The position numbers and the translations under genes were made by a program. A stretch of DNA of 64,000 bases from Phymorhynchus buccinoides (taxonomy: Eukaryota > Mollusca > Gastropoda > Neogastropoda > Raphitomidae), in the NCBI GenBank assembly GCA_017654935.2, contig CM065704.1, positions 27,186,824 to 27,250,823 of the forward strand. The letters run 5' to 3'. Shown in pieces: positions 28,518 through 40,729 of this stretch. The number at the start of each line of letters is the position of its first letter. Position 1 is the first letter of the stretch. The notes beneath the pieces were generated by a model. That model had not been told where the DNA came from. It was given only the letters and a program-made list of their open reading frames with translations, and made no database searches.

Positions 28518-29090
28518 TACAGTATTTTTCAGACTATAAGGTATATATTATAATACGGTGCACCCCCCCAAATTTCACACAAAATTCCTCATTTTGTTAT
28601 TATATTTTCTTACTATATTAGTAGTCACATTATAAGGTGCAGGAGTCTCAATCTGGGAACAACAAACTACCGTAATTTACAGTCCATAAGGCGACACAGC
28701 GAATAAGGCGCACCCCCTACTTTTAAAAAAAAAATCGTTATTTGAACAAAGATACACCTGATAAGGTGCAAAGAAATATTAAAAAAAAGGAAGAATGAAA
28801 CGATCAGCGAAGGTAACATCATTACAGGGCCAGTGACGGAAGTGGAAGCCTAACTATATAACTATATTTTAATGCTATGTGAGTGAACTGTTGTCGGTTT
28901 GTTGTGGAAGCTACCAGAGCATGGTGAGTTGTTCATTTCAACTCTTGACCCCCTTACTTTTTTTCTGTTTAAGAGTATAGAAAGGGCGCATGCGCCGGAT
29001 TGGGCGCAGGGGTCAAAGTTCAGTCCCAAAAAAAGTTGCCTAATAGGCCGTAAATTACGGTATCGCCTTTTGGTCCGACAAAAATGCTGT
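28518..29090. mobile_element. GGACTATAAGGCGC MITE with nested TACCGTAATTTAC element
   Basis: The outer element starts CAGTATTTTTCAGACTATAA and resumes TATCGCCTTTTGGTCCGACA. The inner element spans about 28668-29062, with TACCGTAATTTAC and GTAAATTACGGTA ends at a TA. The inner part holds a GGCGCATGCGCCGGATTGGG stretch. The order of insertion is clear from the split outer sequence. Confidence 0.8.
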
Positions 29091-29140
29091 GTACATCACT
29101 ATGATTCAATGAATCAATCAGACATGAGATTTTCCAGTCT

Positions 29141-29369
29141 TTAGCAGGATTTCAACCATTTTGATGGCCCCAGGGGTCACTTTTGAGATCGGTATAAATC
29201 TGTTGAGAAAGTTAAGGGGGAGGTTGTGGGACTAGGTTTTGTTGGAGCTGGGATCAAGGAGATTAAGATTTTGATAAGTTTGCCACCGCCCTTTCTTTGC
29301 TCCTAAACCCCACTGCACATCTAAAGCGGACCCTGACCCCCTGCCTGGTTCACCCCCTGTTTGTTTGTT
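29141..29369. repeat. Dispersed repeat shared with 7240-7300
   Basis: TTTTGATGGCCCCAGGGGTC and TGAGATCGGTATAAATCTG match 7245-7300. The rest shows no gene. Confidence 0.7.
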
Positions 29370-29440
29370 TTTAATAATAATAATAATGACAATTTATATA
29401 GCGCTTATTCTCCTTACGGGGCTCTAAGCGCTTCACAAAG
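29370..29440 (-). repeat. ATATAGCGC LINE-tail fragment
   Basis: AATAATAATAATAATGACAA followed by TTTATATAGCGCTTATT and CTAAGCGCTTCACAAAG. Same tail as 15658 and, in opposite orientation, 36700-36780. Confidence 0.75.
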
Positions 29441-30273
29441 AAGTTTAAAATCTGAGCGCACACAAAAAACACCCCCAAAAACAAACCCAACAACAACACA
29501 CAAAGCACTTATAAGGAACAACCCGAAATGAAATCACATAACTGCATTTACGTCGTCCCCCCTTCACAGTCCACTAGAATCCAAAACCATTACAACTAGC
29601 GTTTTCCACGCAAAAGGCATTTTCTCACACTACCCCCCTCCCCCTCTGCCCGCCCCCGCATTCAGCATCCCCCTTCATATACCTCAGGCTGACCTACTTT
29701 TCATAGATCAGCACGCGCGCAAACACACACACACACACACACACATTATGTGGGGAATCTCGCCTCTGATTCGTGAATGGTGTTCTCCACAGCACTGTCT
29801 GCAATTATGTGCTGTAGAGTACTATGAGGGAAGTGTCATGTTATGTTATTGTTGTTGTTGTTCCCTGGCTTAAAGACTCCAGGGATCATCCCAACAGCCA
29901 GAGCACTTGAACAATTCAGTACAAATGCACCAGCTAGGGATGAGAACATTACGTGTGTGACCGTTTTTGATTACCCCGCCATGTGGGCAGCCACACTCCG
30001 TCTTCTGGGGATTTTAGACTGATGATGTTATGCTGGGAGCTTGTCATGGCTTAAGACAATCCCCGCACAACCATGCAGAGCATAACATTTTGATGTAGCC
30101 TTGGCGTTCTAGCTTATGTCAACTGGTCTGACACAGCCTCATGCCAAGGCAGTGTCATGTTATGAATGGTATTATATTTTTTACGTTTTCAGGTTTTGTA
30201 CGTTGTTAAGATTCATGGATTTGTGTTTTGCTATATGTGGTTGAACTTTACGCGGTGACATTCCTGAGATAAC
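29441..30273. other. Repeat-derived DNA, no gene recognised
   Basis: The CA tract 29723-29743 and GCAGCCACACTCCGTCTTCT (29989) look like SINE-body sequence of molluscan type. No coding signal. Confidence 0.45.
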
Positions 30274-30357
30274 AGACCTGCCTACCCATACGATTTATCC
30301 GTATTTTGTACCCGATTTTGAGCCCCAGTACTGCAGTACGGTAAATGGAAAATCAAT
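30274..30357 (+). mobile_element. Left end of an H1-like CAGACCTG transposon
   Basis: CAGACCTGCCTACCCATACG, then GTATTTTGTACCCGATTTTG, is homologous to the left end of H1 (8051-8110). No right end is found, so it is truncated by the next element at a TA. Confidence 0.8.
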
Positions 30358-30358
30358 A

Positions 30359-31335
30359 CAGTCGACCCCTCTTTTAAGACCTTCAAAAAATCGCGGAAAA
30401 TCGGTCGTAAAAGAGGGGGGTCTTAAATCAGGGGTGACCAAAACAATGCACTCAGTGACTCACTACACCGTATATGACGCACAGCATATGCATACACTAG
30501 AACTAAAACATGCTTTCTCCGTCATTCTTGAATGAAACATCGCGGTCTAGCTAATATACGAAAACGGGCTAAAACAGAAAGTGTGCTCGCGGCCCGTGTT
30601 GCACTCACACACAAACTACACATAACAACAGTACAGACCTAATTTTCGCCATTTTACGTTCTGGCAGTTCATTTTCAATCACAGTTTGCACACACGGAAC
30701 TTTTACCGCCCATACAACTCGGCTGACAAAATGGCGCCGCACATACCGCAAATACGAAATCACGGCAAACGCTAATGCGCCAGCTGCTTTCATTTATCGG
30801 ATTTTGTGAGTTGTTTGCATTCAGTGAGTGTTTCAGTGCACACACTAACGCCGATTTATCAGTTTGATAACGGAAAGGAGCTGCTTTTCAACTTATTTTT
30901 TTTGGTAAAGTGAGACCATTCACTGAGTTCCAACTTATGGAGTGTGACCGATCACCTAGTTTCAACTTGGGAGTTGACTTCGCATTTAGGCCTACGTGTG
31001 CACAGAGTTCGTAAAGATCGACACGATCGCGACTTCCGTTTCAGTTCAAACTTTGATCATAAACTGCTCAGTGATGACACATGTGCATAAAAGTGGTGAC
31101 ATTTAGTGGTCAGATCGTGATATCGCTGATTAAATTCTTCAATTTCGGCATGAGAACGGTTCGTTTTTACCGAGATTGACCTAACAACAGTGGTACCCCA
31201 GCTGTGCGTCGGCTCGAACTGAGGCCGAGAAGGATAGATATCATCGTTTTTGCGACTGATAATTGTCAGAATGTGTTGCATCGGTCGTAAAATCAACAAG
31301 ATTTACGGTCGCAAAACGCGCTTGAGAGGGATCGA
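30359..31335. mobile_element. Probable pogo-like element, about 1 kb
   Basis: Starts CAGTCGACCCCTCTTTTAAG after TA. The right side (CGGTCGTAAAATC at 31282, GAGAGGGATCGAGG at 31323) is an imperfect inverse of the left end. Contains ORF 30605-30793 on the minus strand, unassigned. Boundaries on the right are uncertain. Confidence 0.5.
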
Positions 31336-31644
31336 GGCCTTCCTCTGGGCAGAGTCGTAATACTGACTGGGATGGCAAGTTTAGAAGGGAATAAACGATC
31401 CGTCATTCATATTTCAGTTTTACAAAGAGGGCTCTCTCATCGATCTGGTCTGTAATCAGAGGGCCACCCGACGTGCCCCGTACATCCGTCGCGAAGGGGG
31501 GATATCAGACTGTACTAGCAAAATTTGAATTTAAGGGTGGATTCCTAAGAATACCAAAAAACCCGGTCAAAATCGGAGTGTTTTTCGTCATTTCGCGCAT
31601 GCAGGTTTAATGTTCTAGTAATGTTCCGTTTTTGGGTCTCCTTG

Positions 31645-32144
31645 NNNNNNNNNNNNNNNNNNNNNNNNNNNNNNNNNNNNNNNNNNNNNNNNNNNNNNNN
31701 NNNNNNNNNNNNNNNNNNNNNNNNNNNNNNNNNNNNNNNNNNNNNNNNNNNNNNNNNNNNNNNNNNNNNNNNNNNNNNNNNNNNNNNNNNNNNNNNNNNN
31801 NNNNNNNNNNNNNNNNNNNNNNNNNNNNNNNNNNNNNNNNNNNNNNNNNNNNNNNNNNNNNNNNNNNNNNNNNNNNNNNNNNNNNNNNNNNNNNNNNNNN
31901 NNNNNNNNNNNNNNNNNNNNNNNNNNNNNNNNNNNNNNNNNNNNNNNNNNNNNNNNNNNNNNNNNNNNNNNNNNNNNNNNNNNNNNNNNNNNNNNNNNNN
32001 NNNNNNNNNNNNNNNNNNNNNNNNNNNNNNNNNNNNNNNNNNNNNNNNNNNNNNNNNNNNNNNNNNNNNNNNNNNNNNNNNNNNNNNNNNNNNNNNNNNN
32101 NNNNNNNNNNNNNNNNNNNNNNNNNNNNNNNNNNNNNNNNNNNN
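31645..32144. other. Assembly gap, 500 N
   Basis: Exactly 500 N, the usual placeholder for a gap of unknown length. Flanking contigs may not be truly adjacent. The missing CNOT9 3' exons could be here. Confidence 0.99.
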
Positions 32145-32799
32145 CGAGATTATCATAGTAATTTACAACAGTAAAGAAATAACACCTCACAAATGAATAG
32201 ACACAACATCAACATCACAACAATGACATTTAAAACAAAAAAGAATAGGATCTTACTGTTTTGTTTGGTTTGCTCTTGCATTCAGACGGCGATAGTGTGG
32301 TCGGAAGTATGCACCATATGATCATTGATGCGCGTGTGTCCTGATTTTCCCAAAACCTGCGTCTTAGCTATTGAAAACACTCTTGTCTTCGGAAGGCTGG
32401 ATCAAGTTTTCTATTGGAGGGTTTCTCTTGGATCAAGATCATAAGTCCAGAGTATGAGCACATGATTGTTTACGAGTAGCCACCCCATGGCTATAGCTTT
32501 TGATGCGGCTCTTGCCCACGTTTGATGTATCGTATATTGTCAGTGGAGACAAGTCGCTAACCTTTGCCCCACACTGTTCTGCAGGACAAGGAGCTAAGTA
32601 TATCACCAGTTGGTGGGGGCTGCTATTAGCCAGGCAAGTCTGCTTTTTTTGCAGCCAAACCTTGATATTGAAGCCATTTTCTATCGCACATGCTATCCGC
32701 TGGGTTGGGGATGCATGTAAATAAGGCTACCCTCAATACCTGCAATAAAAATGTTCATACTTGGGCATATAAATTTTGTTTTAACATTTATCATCATCA
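32145..32799. other. No gene recognised
   Basis: Unique-looking DNA after the gap. An ORF at 32500-32724 has no recognisable motif. Confidence 0.5.
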
Positions 32800-34600
32800 T
32801 CATCAGGGTTGTATTTCGTGGTCTGAGGATGACTTCTCGCTGTGCCTTCATCTGTGGATGGGCATGTGGCTTGGAGACACAAACTCAGAACACACATGCA
32901 ATTGCAGGTGGGACATGGAACACCACGTGACAGGGACAGATGAAGCTCTGCGATGCGTTGCTCTGTGCTACTGCCAGGCACTGCCGACAATTCTTCTTCG
33001 AAAACTCTTCACTGCTCTCCCGGTCAGGGCATGCCAGTGGTTCTGTTGGCTCCAGCAGCTTCAAGCTGACGAGGCAGAGCCCTGTCCATTAAAGCGTTGG
33101 CCTTGGAGTATCCTTGAATCTCTCTTGTTTGGCGACATGTGTGGCTGTCTCTGTTAGATCACCGTAGAGAACGCTGAATGAGGGATCCTGGACTCCTCCA
33201 TGGGATGACGTGCCAGTCAACGAAGCTGGGCTTGGAGGATTTTCGCTTTGATGATCGTTGTGACACCTCTGTCAAGGACCTCTTGGTTGGATAATGCAGC
33301 CTGACACTGTATCCGCATGATTGAACGCAAACAGGTTGAATTGCTCAAGCTTCTTGATCGACTGCGGTTCAGAGTCATGTTTCGAGCCATGTGATGTGAA
33401 AACACAGCATAGTTCTCCGCATGGGCCATCAGACACAGTCATTTTTAGCAAAGAGAGACTCAAGTATGTGAGCCTCCAGTGGTCTTTGTTTTTCGCAAGG
33501 CGCCTCAGAACAAAACAGGAGCACCCAGCCAGTATCCTGATGTAGACGCAAGATCAAGGTCTCTGACAGCATGAAGCAGTAGGTACCAGTACTTGGGTAA
33601 TGAAGAGGTTGAACAAACAGGGAAGTACACAGCCTTGTTCATACACAGAAGATTTCAATCTCAGATTTTACTGTTTGCATTTCACTTCTCCTGTACTGTT
33701 GTCATGGAATAGCTGTATTAACATGGTGGACTTTGGTAAACAGTCACGTTTCTTCAGGATGATCATAGTGCATCCCTGTTGACTGTGTCAATGCCTTTGT
33801 TAGTTCAAGCAGACATCCAAACCGGTCAATGTTTTTCCCCAAAGCACTTTTCCAGAGCCTGTCTCACTGCAAAGATCATGGCGATTGTGCTATAGTCAAG
33901 GTGCAGCCACAACGTGGAATGGTTTTCCTTGAGGACCATAGAAATCAATCTGTTATGGATACTCACGCCACAGGATTTCCAGCAATGAGAGGCGGGGATC
34001 TACGCCGGTAGTTCCCCACAGTCTACTGTGGAGCCTTTGTCCTTGTGCAAGGCGATTATAGTAGGCATCATTGAAAAGTCTGCTGGCATTTCTTCCTCTT
34101 CGCAAATACTGGTTAGGGACATTGTGAATGTCTCCAGACTGTCTTCACTGAGTGCCTTGTACACCTAGATATGAAGGGATACCATCTTCCAGTTGATGGT
34201 GGATATCTAGTTATCGTATGGCGGGCTGCTAAGGGATCTGATCTAGTGCAGCTGTTCAACTGAAGATGGTCTGTTCAGGAGTGGCTGAATGTTCCTTCCA
34301 CTTGTTGTTGATTGCTGCCTTGTCCTTGACCAGTGACAGTGAAGATTCCATTGCGACAGCAAGGGGCGAGGCCAGATATTGATGGACTAAATAACAGTCT
34401 GATGGAGTTGGAAACTGAGGAGGTTGTTGCTGTGAGCCAAGGCCTTGGGACGCATCAGTTTTCTTATCCTACCACGTATCCTTGCATCGCCTGATTCTCT
34501 GTGGCTGATGCCTGGTGTGATTTGAACCCTGTTGTTTGTTTTATGCTGACGCGTATCTTTCTGCCATTCTTATGAATGCCCTGTTCTTTTTATTGTTTCA
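32800..34600 (-). mobile_element. Decayed non-LTR retrotransposon (LINE)
   Basis: Minus-strand translation in shifting frames gives, in order: an NYRRRSPPLIAG block near 34000 (compare NYRGISLLSIAGK of LINE reverse transcriptases), LELTKALTQS near 33800 (compare DLTKAFDTV), a YGDL...RFKDTPRPTL block near 33100, and a Cys/His-rich FICPCHV tail near 32900. The last corresponds to the zinc-finger-like end of these ORF2 proteins. Many stops and frameshifts occur, so it is a pseudogene relic. The order of blocks fits one element running from about 34600 down to 32800. Confidence 0.8.
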
Positions 34601-35589
34601 CGTTTGGGAAAGCCAATGTGTATCTATAGTATAAGTTTCTTGCTTCAATTTAAACAACCGATTGAGGGGCATTGTTTCTGCAGGGTTGGAACAGGATGTT
34701 TACGTGGAATGCTATACTTATAGTATAAATGTATTTCGGATACGGTCCCACTTCCGTCGTTGCAGTTTTTAAAAAATTGAGAAGAAGCATGGCTATTAGA
34801 AAGTCCTTTTGCGAAGATTCGACTATGTGGTCTCCTAAACACAAATAACCAAATATGGTTATGCTGCTGATTCTGCTTGCCTATTTTCCATGTTTTGAAT
34901 TGATTTATTTCTACTTGTATACGCAATCACGCTTGCTTTGTGGGACGTTCCCCGTGGAAACTAAAAAATGTACCCTGTACTCTCCTTGTGAGTATGCGAT
35001 AAAAAAAACATAAATTATTGTGTATAGGTTAACGTAAAAAACAGTTTTTGAAAGTGTGTTTTGTAACTGTTCCCGGAGCAAACAGATAGAACACAAACAC
35101 AGATTACACAGGGTGTGTATAGGCGTCTAACGTCACAGTTTTTGAAGTTGTGTGTACTTTCCCGAGCAAACAGAATAGATACACAAACACAGATACACAG
35201 GGTAATTTATTATAATATAAGAATAAATCATAAGGGTAATGGTGTTTGTTGTTTTACTCAGAAAACTATAAACTGAACAGTCTCAAAAATGAAACATAGC
35301 TTTAGGAGCACTATATAAAAAAAAGGCATCAGAAATTATCTTTTTTATAGAGAGGGGGGGGGATCATTTGGCTAGCGCCTTCATCATTAATGAGATCAGT
35401 TATAAGAGGTGAATAATTTCGTTGCACATCACTGTCCACTCGTTACAAACTACCGAATTTAAAGGCATTATTAGTATTAACTTTATAAAAGACCCACCCT
35501 ACGACCCCACTCCCATACAAAAAATACTGTCCTTGACGCCGTTTATATAGGCCAAAAGTTTTATACAAAATAATGGTTCTTATATTTCA
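34601..35589. other. No gene; tandem duplicate at 35040-35204
   Basis: GAGCAAACAGATAGAACAC with ACAAACACAGATTACACAGG at 35075-35113 is repeated, diverged, at 35163-35204. The rest is AT-rich with no recognised gene. Confidence 0.6.
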
Positions 35590-36800
35590 CAGGCGATTCT
35601 CACACCCTTACAACAAACTCCAACACCTGCTGCTAGAGTGTGGTCACAAAGCCAAGCGTCTTCAACACTCATCACCTCTACTTAAGAGTGTACATGGATA
35701 CCCGTTCAACAAAGAATAAACTACAAAGTGCCTGCTTGCTATCAGATCATATCGGGAACAGCACCGCAATTACCTCGGAAGCGTCTTGAAATTTACGTTC
35801 CATCTCGATCTCTCGCTCAGCAAAATGACATTAGGATTTTTTTAATACAAAAATGTAAACGTGATAGGCACGGTGTGTAGAAGCTTCTCATCATCAGCAG
35901 TCAAACTCGGGAATTCATTGCCTTCTGCTGTGCAGACATAGTCACATTTTAGTATCGTTCAAAACTTAACCGGAAAACCAATCTGTTCCAGCAGCTTTCC
36001 AATAACACCCCCATCTCCATGTGCAGTGTGCGAGCGCCCTGTGTGTGTGTGTACACACGGCGTATGCGTGTGTTTGTGTGATGCGTGCGTACGTGTGTGT
36101 GCTTATGGATTGGCATGGTGTGTATGTGTGTGTGGCGATGTGTGTGTCGTGTGTGTGTGTGATTGTGTGTGTGTGTGTGTGGTGTGGATTGTGCGATGCA
36201 GCCGTATATTTGTAATGTATGTAGTAATTTGGTATGGTGTATGGTATGTATGAATTTGTGAGCGTGGCGCGAACGTGAGTGTGCGTGGCCCACGGCCCGC
36301 TTCCAGCAGGTGTGTGTGTGGAGTGTGTGTGTTCTGTGGGTATATCATTGCATGGGTATAAAGGTTAGCGTGGCAGGGAGAGATTGTGTTCGGCAAAAGT
36401 GGCGGGGGGGGGGGGGGGGGGGGAGTGTTAGCTTCTCGCATGTGTCTGTAGAGTGGAGTAAACGCGAAGTGCTTTTGGTAGTGAGTGCGCGTGTGTGTAT
36501 GTGGGTTGTGCGGTGTTTTGTACAAGTGTATTATGCTGAGTAAGGTTGTGTGCGTCATTCAGTGGGATTGTGTTTTTTTTCTGTGTGTTTGATGAAATGT
36601 GTGTGGGATGTGTGTGTATGTCTGTGTTGCAAGAACACGAGGTCACTCTCGGCGTGCACGCTACGTGCGTGTGTGTCTGTGTGGCGTGTGTGAGTTTTTC
36701 AATGCTGATTGTAAGCGCTTTGTGCTCGACTAAAAAGCGCTATATAAAAAATCCGTTTATTATTATTATTATTATTTTCAGAGCAGTCAGTTTTTATTCA
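35590..36800 (+). mobile_element. LINE 3' end: ORF2 tail, GT-rich UTR and TTA tail
   Basis: The plus strand reads LLKSVHGYPFNK near 35675, then SGTAPQLPRK (frameshifted), EIYVPSRSLAQQND near 35800, and RSFSSSAVKLGNSLPSAVQT near 35890. This is the canonical C-terminal block of CR1/L2-like ORF2 proteins (PSRSLRSS, then SFSYSAPxVWNSLP). A GT-rich stretch (36040-36700) follows, then GTAAGCGCTTTGTGCTCGAC, AAAAAGCGCTATATAAAAAA and (TTA)n near 36757-36775. Several frameshifts make it inactive. It shows that the ATATAGCGC tails scattered in this window are 3' ends of this LINE family. Confidence 0.88.
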
Positions 36801-36896
36801 GATAAATAAAACACTGGCCTGAATCTATTACATCTCAGTTTTGATTATTTTAAATTTTGTATGATCTAATCTGTTTAATTCCAGTTTATGTGTATA

Positions 36897-38419
36897 CATA
36901 GCTCCCGTTTATAGTAAAACGGTTAAAGAAATCGGTTTACAGTAAAGGAAAGCACTGGTTCACGGCAAAGGTCTACTGTCTTATTACTTAAATATGACTC
37001 GGATAGTGGCAACTGGTTATAAATTTAAAAAAACCTGATTAGTAAGTTACTTTTGGTTCCCCACAGGGAACTGGCTCCGGTTACAATTAAAAAAAAATGT
37101 CCTTTGTAAATACGTCACCAAGTAATGCATCACAGTCCTAACCAATCCCCACCCACCCATAATAAAAAACTGGGTTATATTGTAAATTAAAAAACTCCTA
37201 TAGTAAAGTCATTTGTGGTTCCTCTTACTTACAATAAAAAAATTGTCTCTTCCTGACCTTTGAAATACGTCATCAAAGGATAAATCAGTCTTATATTCCC
37301 TCTACTCACCTCAAACGAAATTGAAAGGCACTCAAAAAAAATGTACTGAGGGGTCATTACTTAGTGGAAAAAAATAAATCCGAAAAAAAATATATATACA
37401 GCCGGAACTCCGGCTTATAGGAAACTCGTTAAAGAAAGCGTACAATGAAATGCCCAAAAAAGATTTACCTGCCAAACTTCTTCTTTCTTATATATGACAA
37501 AAAGTGGGAATAAGGAAACTCGCTTATAGAAAACTCGGTTATAAGCAAGCCAATTTTGTCTCCCATCCCCAATGGAAACTGGATATAGATAAAAGATACA
37601 AGAGAGTTGGTTTGCAGTCATTTCTTTATAAGCGAGTTTAGTTACTATAACGGAATTACCATTGACAACATTTTCTTAAAGACCCCCAGATCACGATGTC
37701 AAAAAAATCACGGGGTTCACTATTTCATTCTTATAGCTGGTACAAAATCGTTTTGACAAATTGCGCCCCAAATCGAAACCGAAAACATTTAAGAGCAGCC
37801 TCAATTTGAAGTCTGGGGAATTTCCATTGTGGGTCACAGCTACCCAGAAAAAAACAAGGGATCTAATCGTGTGGGTCAGTGTGTCTTTAAATGGGAGTTG
37901 GACATCGAATGAAAGGATGTTCCCAGATAAATGAAGTCGTTCCAAAAAGGGAAAGTTACCTCAACAGTTACATCACAGACAGTCTAAAACAGTACAGCAC
38001 TAGATTACAAGGTGACTAATGGAGTTGTTTTTTGTTCCTTTATTCCATACGTTCCGTCAGTATCGGTGCCAAAATAAATGTTGAGCAGAAGAAACAAAAA
38101 TATGAGTACTTTTGTGGGGTGTCGAGAGACAAGGGAAAAAACTTCGAAAGGTTTCTTACTATCTGAGTTTCGGATATAAGAAAACGTGGATTAAAACAAA
38201 ACAATCACTCCCTCGATTTCATTATAACGAGTTTTGCGGTATTTTGATTTGCTGATGGGTTTATATTTAGTATTTACGTTAGCTTTCACTTGAAAAACGT
38301 CATCGGATAAGATAAAAAATACCATCAAAAACTTTACTATACCGAACATCGTTATAAGAAAACCGTTATTAGTAAAGGAAAAGCCTTGCTCCCTGCACTT
38401 ACTATAAGCGGGGTATACG
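36897..38419 (+). mobile_element. pogo/Tigger-like transposon, 1.5-kb copy
   Basis: Ends GCTCCCGTTTATAGTAAAAC (left) and CTTACTATAAGCGGGG (right) are TIRs; TA lies at 36895 and 38420. Internal repeats of TTATAAG(C/A)AAACTCG occur. It is homologous, in reverse, to 44920-46713 over nearly its whole length. No intact transposase. Confidence 0.8.
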
Positions 38420-39238
38420 TAGCATTACATGTGGGAAATATTATTACCAAATATATATGCCTACAAGATTCGACTTCTTTACAGCTAAAAATATTCAAAT
38501 TACTACAATAATACTATCATTCCCCCAAAAAATTACCCATATGAAATCGTTTTCTTTCCTCTCAAGCAACTTCCAGTAAACGCTTTGTTTCTTGAGCGTA
38601 AACTGAATCCCATAAGGGCGTGAAGTTTGTACACAATGCTGAAAGTCAGAAGGGCGATTTTGGGTAAGCCAGAGAGTCATAGTGGAAAAATAAGGAGAAA
38701 CCAGAGTTTTCACAACTTCTTTATGTATGAGACTTATACAAACGCCTATTGTTCAAAAAATTTCAATGTAGTTTTGCTGCGAGGCAGGTTTGGTTTACAA
38801 AAACGCATTCTAAATGCGTCTGCGTTTTACAGTCGACTCAAAGTGACAAAAACAATGCAGAGCATTTCATTGAAAAAGTGTGATTGACCGGCTGTTGTGC
38901 GGTTGTAGATATGAATCTGCAAGGGTTTTACAAGGTCTCTTCCATAGCGGATGGTTGTTTGTCTAAAACATGCGGTGAGATTTTGCGTGGAAAAAATCAC
39001 ACGCTGGGACTGAGCAATGGAATTAGACACAAAATAAAACGAACAGCACTGCCACTGGGACCACGAGCACTTGGTGTATAGGAAAAGGCAAGACATGTTA
39101 GAGTTGTTATTGAGTGTGAGTGGCACTCGTTTCGTTGTTTTACTGTGAATGAGTTGTGCTTGATCAATCGCGTGATCTTATAGCCAGTTTAATTCGTGCG
39201 TGTAGTGCAGCACAAGAAAGCAAAAGACTGAACGATGA
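38420..39238. other. No gene recognised
   Basis: ORFs up to 86 codons (38627-38887) occur on both strands without recognisable motifs. Confidence 0.4.
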
Positions 39239-39463
39239 ATTATTCAGGAAGTAAGTCACCACACACATAACTTAGGCGCGCGCCACCGCACACGCACACG
39301 CACACGCACACACGCCACACGCGTGCATAAATCAAACTGGTTGGAATTCTTATCACCTGGGCGGGTATTGTCGTTCCGAAAACAAAAGTACTTTTCAACA
39401 TCGCAGAAAAGTTACAGTAATGCTGTTCACTGTTGTATGTAGGGCCTACATGTTTTTGAAATC

Positions 39464-39517
<54 letters not shown>

Positions 39518-39648
39518 AGGAGCGAGAGAGAGAGAGAGGAGAGAGAGAGAGATGGAGAGAGAGAGAGAGAGAGGAGAGGGACACGAGGAGGAGAGAGAGA
39601 GGGAGAGAGAGAGGACAGAGAGGGGAGGGAGAGACGAGAGGGGAGAGA

Positions 39649-39681
<33 letters not shown>

Positions 39682-39783
39682 GAGAGAGAGGGAGAGAGAG
39701 AAAGAGAGAGAGATGATGAGAACATTGAATTTACAATTCTGAGGATAATAGATAAGCATCAAGATAGAGAAATAGAAGTGAGA

Positions 39784-39835
<52 letters not shown>
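39464..39835. repeat. GA microsatellite block
   Basis: Long imperfect (GA)n tract at 39464-39715 and pure (GA)n at 39783-39832, with a poly-G run near 39899-39914 and a GT tract at 39930-39965. Arginine/glutamate or serine/leucine ORFs here are artefacts. Confidence 0.95.
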
Positions 39836-40258
39836 AGAACTCTCCCTCTATCTCTGTCTCTAACTCTTTTCTCTCTTTGTTCTCCTATCTGTATTGATGG
39901 GGGGGGGGGGGGGGGTGAATGCGCGCTCGGTGTGTGGGTGTGTGTGTGTGTGTGTGTTGTGTGTGGTTCGTTCTTAACTCTTTAAAAAAGTGTAAATTTA
40001 CATAAGGCATACTGTTACATGAAAATAAAAAGAAATTACGCGGTTCGCTGTAATTCTACTGTGTTGTCCCGTGACTTCGAATGTAGAAACACTTGGCAAT
40101 TGTGGGCATCAAACTCACATACATAAGGCGTACACTCTAAACGGCTAAATTGTACTTTAACCCCCCCAACACATATATATACTATACTATTTTTGTGGCC
40201 GGTACCATAGCCAAGAGTTTAACCGAGGCGTGTTACTGCTACACATATCGTATTTGTT

Positions 40259-40363
40259 AAAAAAAATCGGGACTACTGGTGTTGCCACTGCCTCCGGGCA
40301 TTGCCTCCAGTATTGTTCACCATCTTGTATTGCAAAGTCCCATATGCTGTCTATGACCGAGAG
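40259..40363 (-). repeat. Dispersed repeat R-B, copy 2
   Basis: Reverse complement of 15447-15551: GGAGGCAATGCCCGGAGGC and TATGGGAC blocks in order. Confidence 0.8.
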
Positions 40364-40428
40364 GATCGTAGCATCGAAATGTTGTCTATAGTAGCCTAAT
40401 TACAAAACTACGCTCTCTTTTTTTAAAG

Positions 40429-40621
40429 GATGAGTTTTTGCAAGAAACAAGTCAGATCACACGAAAGACAGCCTTGCGAGGAATGGACATTCACTTTGCT
40501 CTGCTTCCTAGAAATCAAACCGTCAAAAATGCGATCCTCCTTGGGGGAGATGCCGGACGAGAGAAGACCATTTGGGCGGTGTGGGTGGAGGTCACCACTG
40601 TGGTGAAGCTTTTTCTGTTTT
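40429..40621 (+). CDS. Possible orphan exon, unassigned
   Basis: 193-bp open segment between a good acceptor (CTCTCTTTTTTTAAAG) and a good donor (TTTT/GTAAGT). It encodes DEFLQETSQITRKTALRGMD and continues LLGGDAGREKTIWAVWVEV. Phase 0 entry, phase 1 exit. The reading frame continues open to 40770, so the donor is not required. I do not recognise the protein; it does not match the missing CNOT9 C-terminus. It could be a transposon-gene exon, since it lies between two pogo-like copies. Confidence 0.3.
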
Positions 40622-40729
40622 GTAAGTACCAGTTAAAAAAACAAACTGGAAGCTATTTCTTGTTGTGGAGCGAAAACTCCTTAGGTAAATATACTACTGG
40701 CAAAAAGTTAGGTCCAGCTCTCATTTTAG

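Noticed and set aside
31545..32196. ORFs of about 190 codons over the gap
   Set aside because: They consist of N bases.
39240..39897. ORFs up to 161 codons on both strands (RE-rich or SL-rich)
   Set aside because: Products of the GA/CT microsatellite, which lacks stop codons in most frames.
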